Source of the DNA: Clavelina lepadiformis | Taxonomy: Eukaryota > Chordata > Ascidiacea > Aplousobranchia > Clavelinidae | Direction: 5' to 3' | NCBI RefSeq assembly: GCF_947623445.1 | Contig: NC_135242.1 | Location: 4,464,001 to 4,528,000 of the forward strand | DNA: 64,000 nt | In this document: piece by piece, positions 61,201 to 64,000 of the stretch | Numbering within the stretch: the first letter of the stretch is position 1 | Layout: each line of letters begins with the position of its first letter | Notes under the pieces: model-generated | Database searches by the model: none | The model's input: only the letters and a program-made list of their open reading frames with translations | Told to the model about the DNA's origin: nothing | Made by a program: the position numbers and the translations under genes

Positions 61201-61382
61201 AACGACAGATTGTGATGTTCGTATTTCCATGGTAGGTTTTATTAAAAGCACAGTCATCCGCGGAAGAAAAAACGGATCAAGAAGGAATGGATGTATTAGT
61301 CTCCTGGTCCATGCAAGATGAAGAGCTGGGAACTTACATCATGGATCTGCTGAGGACAGGATTCCAAACTAGAACAACTTAA
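58231..61382 (+). CDS. INTS11: Integrator complex subunit 11 (RNA endonuclease)
   Basis: Eleven exons join perfectly to 600 aa, the usual family length: 58231-58433, 58531-58759, 59120-59334, 59454-59595, 59681-59823, 59889-60087, 60275-60433, 60566-60747, 60835-60892, 61010-61153 and 61254-61382. The metallo-beta-lactamase/beta-CASP core is complete: [18 protein letters not shown], the HFHLDH zinc motif across exons 1 and 2, [19 protein letters not shown], then FALGRAQE and [10 protein letters not shown], with [12 protein letters not shown] late in the core and [11 protein letters not shown] after it. The C-terminal interaction domain is recognised from [10 protein letters not shown] and the ending [18 protein letters not shown]. 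Integrator cleaves snRNA 3' ends and nascent RNAs at paused polymerase II in the nucleus. Introns are short (57-360 nt). Confidence 0.96.
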
Positions 61383-61501
61383 ATTCTTTGCACTTATTTA
61401 TTTTTACTGCAATAAAACTTCCGAAACCAATCAAGCAGTGAAATTGATCTTTTAGGCAGTTATAACTTGAACTTCAACAGCCACTAGATTTGCAATTCAC
61501 T
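61383..61501. terminator. Shared 3' region of convergent INTS11 and METTL15
   Basis: Only 119 bases separate the two stop codons. AATAAA is present on the plus strand near 61411 and on the minus strand near 61396, so the two 3' UTRs probably overlap as antisense ends. Confidence 0.55.
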
Positions 61502-63231
61502 TCACGTTTTTCTGGTTCTGGTCGCAACCCTAAGAAATGCTGAACGTGATCGAGGGTTAGTTTCCAATTCTGACAGAAATGGTTTTGCGTAATCTTCCTT
61601 ATCTGGATGCCATGGACTCTGGCCATCCCCTCCTCGCTTATTGAGCACTTTCCGCACAATCTTGTGCTCCAATGAATGGAATGTGATAGTTGCCAAGCGA
61701 CCATCGTTTTTCAAAAATTTTTCCGCCATCTCAATGCCAGTGTGAAGCTCGTTTAGTTCATCGTTGACAAAAATTCTCAATGCCATGAACGTCTTGGTGG
61801 CAGAATGGCATCTAAAAGTCACAAGGGCACGTTATTCAGAGAACACAAACTGATTTGCAAAGTCTCATATGCAGCACTATAACAAGCCATACTTGAGGAA
61901 AATATAGTCACCTTCTTCCTATTGCATCCATTCGTATCATATGGTTACTGATTGAAAAAGTGTTCCCAATTGCTTCGGCTAATTGCTTTGTGCGAGAGAA
62001 AGGGCGATTCTCTACTATGCTTTGGGCGATTTTTTCTGGGTAACGTTCCTGCCCATACTTGCCTGAAATATTAGCCATTTGTACTTTGTTTTATTTGCAA
62101 TGCAAAGATTCTTGTCCACATTGTTACCTATGATTTCTGTGAGGTCTTTCAGTGACAAATAATTAACAACATCTGCTGCTGTTACTTGCGAGCTGTTTCT
62201 GATGAAAAAGTTTCATGACAGTTATGTCTTAATTACAGTATCGCATTTAATAATATACTACAGGTATCAGATATAGATTCTTGCTCATATTCAGTGGTTC
62301 TTGTGTACAGTTCCCAATTCAGCCTGGATCAAAAACAAAACATGCATTTGTCCAAAAAATATGCAGACAAGATTGGTAACCAGTGCTTGAGGAATCGTCG
62401 TCGTGTTTAAGTCATGGAACGACTTTGCTTAATCCAAGTGTAAATATTTCAATATCACACTGCAAAAATGTGGTGAATTGAATATTGCCTATAGCATGAA
62501 TACCTGGTGCCATCCATTCTCATGTCTAGTGGTCCATCTTTTGAAAGAGAGAAACCCCTTTCCGCTTCGTCAAATTGCATTGATGAGCAGCCAGCGTCAA
62601 TTATTACTCCATCCAAACTCGATTCAGAATAGCCGTGGCTTTTGAGCAAGTGATCAACTTCTGAAAATTTTCCTAAAAGAGGTGTGACGCGTTTCCTGTA
62701 TAAGAATGAAGTTAATACTCCAGAGCACAACCACACACTAATCTCCACAACAAAAACCAATCTCAAATATCAAGTGGCAAATAAAACTAAATACAAACAC
62801 AAGATTTTTCTCAGCTACTTCACAAGCATTGATCTTACTAACGAGCACGGAGTCTTAGATTTTAACTTCAGCAAGAAATGTAAGTGTAAGATATAAATTT
62901 ACCTAAATTCTTGAGCAAGATCTTTTGCAATGTTATGAGCCTTAATATCTCGATCTAAGGCAATGACATGACAATTTTTGTGCCTTATAAGAATTTCTTT
63001 TGAATGTCCACCAGCACCAAAAGTCATATCCAGAACAATGGGATTACTATGCTTTTGTAAATTCAATCCTTCAATGGTTTCGTCTAATAGAACTGGAGTG
63101 TGGAAACTTTGTTTAATTCTCTTTTTTCTTAAAGTTGTGGCTGTTTTAGACAACTGTCTTCTGTTGACACAGAAAATTTTGTGCAGAGTTGCAATGGAAT
63201 TAATCAATGCAATTGACATTGTTCTCTTCAA
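61502..63231 (-). CDS. METTL15: Mitochondrial 12S rRNA m4C methyltransferase (RsmH/MraW family)
   Basis: Five exons give 350 aa: 62903-63231, 62504-62695, 62128-62198, 61912-62062 and 61502-61811. After a basic, acid-free N-terminus of about 40 residues (likely mitochondrial presequence) come [10 protein letters not shown] and [15 protein letters not shown], the SAM-binding motif I of Mra[28 protein letters not shown] and the DGPLDMRMD motif follow in exon 2. The C-terminal RsmH part is present as [22 protein letters not shown] and [14 protein letters not shown], with a final [13 protein letters not shown]. The bacterial enzyme makes N4-methylcytidine in 16S rRNA; METTL15 does the equivalent in mitochondrial 12S rRNA. 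It lies next to MRPL19, another mitoribosome gene, possibly by chance. Confidence 0.95.
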
Positions 63232-63752
63232 GCCGACTTTCTTATGTGCTACGCTATGTCATAAATGGATTAATTAATAATTATCTATTAGTTTTAAAAT
63301 AAAAAACAACACTTTTTAACAAATAGAACAATTTTTTACCAATCTTTAAATCAATCTTAAAATAGTTAGTTTTAATCATTTTATTGAAACTCATCATACA
63401 ATGCTAATGCTGCAAGTTTGCTGCATAAGCTAAGCAGGTTGTAAGAAGAACTTTTCAAACAACAGTAATTTACAGAAAGTGATGAAGTAAGAAGGAGCTT
63501 TATAAACTTTTTAGTGATTAATATAAGGCATAAAAACGATGATGTTGAATGTAAATTTATATAACATATTCTGAAAAAGTTGAAAAAAAAATTCAATTGC
63601 GCTGGTAAAAAATTCTATTGCTTTGATTAAGTTATAAAATTTAACCATCTTTTAAAAAGAAATAGTACAAAAGCTATTTTAAAAGAATCAAAATATTATT
63701 TCGACTAAGTCTAAGATTATACTTATATCACTTTCTACCAACTATCACAAAA
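63232..63752. other. Very AT-rich 3' UTR or intergenic sequence
   Basis: No gene was recognised. A minus-strand AATAAA near 63379 could end the gene whose last exon is at 63753-63834. Confidence 0.4.
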
Positions 63753-63834
63753 TCAATCCCGTAACTCATCACTTTCTGAAATTTCATGCATTAATGTTAG
63801 CCAATCTTTATTGCTCTTCTGCTGACCATTGTTG
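63753..63834 (-). CDS. Probable last exon of an unidentified gene entering from the right edge
   Basis: A good acceptor (CTTTTTCTAG) opens a frame reading NNGQQKSNKDWLTLMHEISE and ending SDELRD before TGA. The composition looks like a real C-terminus, but it is only about 27 residues and no family is recognised. Upstream exons would lie beyond position 64000. Confidence 0.42.
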
Positions 63835-64000
63835 CTAGAAAAAGCAACGTGTTTAGTTTTTGTTAAAGGGTAGTCCCCGTATAAGAAATATTTTTTATGC
63901 TTTTTATTTATTTATGTTTTTTGCAGTTGTTTATTTATCAGTGTATTGTCATTTTTTATAACCACCTCACATGCTTCAACACCGATTCAACCTAACAGAT

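Noticed and set aside
1-64000. LTR elements, CRISPR arrays, tRNA or rRNA genes
   Set aside because: No paired LTRs, retroviral-type frames, regular spacer arrays, cloverleaf candidates or rRNA-like stretches were recognised by eye. A tRNA or covariance-model scan would be decisive for small RNAs.

Overview
The window looks like an AT-rich stretch of a compact chordate genome, most likely an ascidian tunicate of the Ciona type. The reasons are many short-intron metazoan genes, several hAT/pogo-type MITEs, and good 3' splice acceptors just upstream of some start codons, as expected where genes are SL trans-spliced. Every gene model was built by hand from splice signals and phase; none has transcript support.

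Left flank (1-20.6 kb). A minus-strand modular membrane protein (EGF-like, kringle, Cys-rich, TM) runs off the left edge. A TATA-driven secreted Asn/Tyr-rich protein with two EGF domains follows (5.2-7.0 kb). A complete 12-exon minus-strand GLD2/TENT2-type poly(A) polymerase occupies 9.2-14.4 kb, followed by repeats (14.9-16.0 kb). Next is a GT31 (beta-1,3-glycosyltransferase) gene, copy 1, with no visible 5' exons (17.5-20.1 kb).

Centre (20.6-50.1 kb). This is a large inverted duplication: left arm about 20641-33866, right arm about 35316-50083, unique spacer about 1.45 kb. Each arm carries, from outside in, a GT31 gene pointing to the centre, tetraspanin A pointing to the centre, and tetraspanin B pointing away from it. 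GT31 copies 2 and 3 (420 aa each) and tetraspanin A and A' (279 aa each) look intact with identical exon structure. Tetraspanin B is complete only in the right arm. The left copy lost its 3' exons to a deletion of about 1.4 kb, and its exon 1 lies outside the duplicated block. MITEs stratify the duplication: two families sit in both arms (older), and four insertions are private to one arm, three of them with clean TSDs and readable empty sites in the other arm.

Right flank (50-64 kb). A DUF4806-like gene piece (53.6-54.5 kb) and further MITEs lead to a conserved housekeeping block: MRPL19 (single exon), INTS11 (11 exons, 600 aa) and METTL15 (5 exons, 350 aa, convergent with INTS11). A probable last exon of another minus-strand gene enters from the right edge.

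No LTR retroelement, CRISPR array, rRNA or tRNA was recognised.
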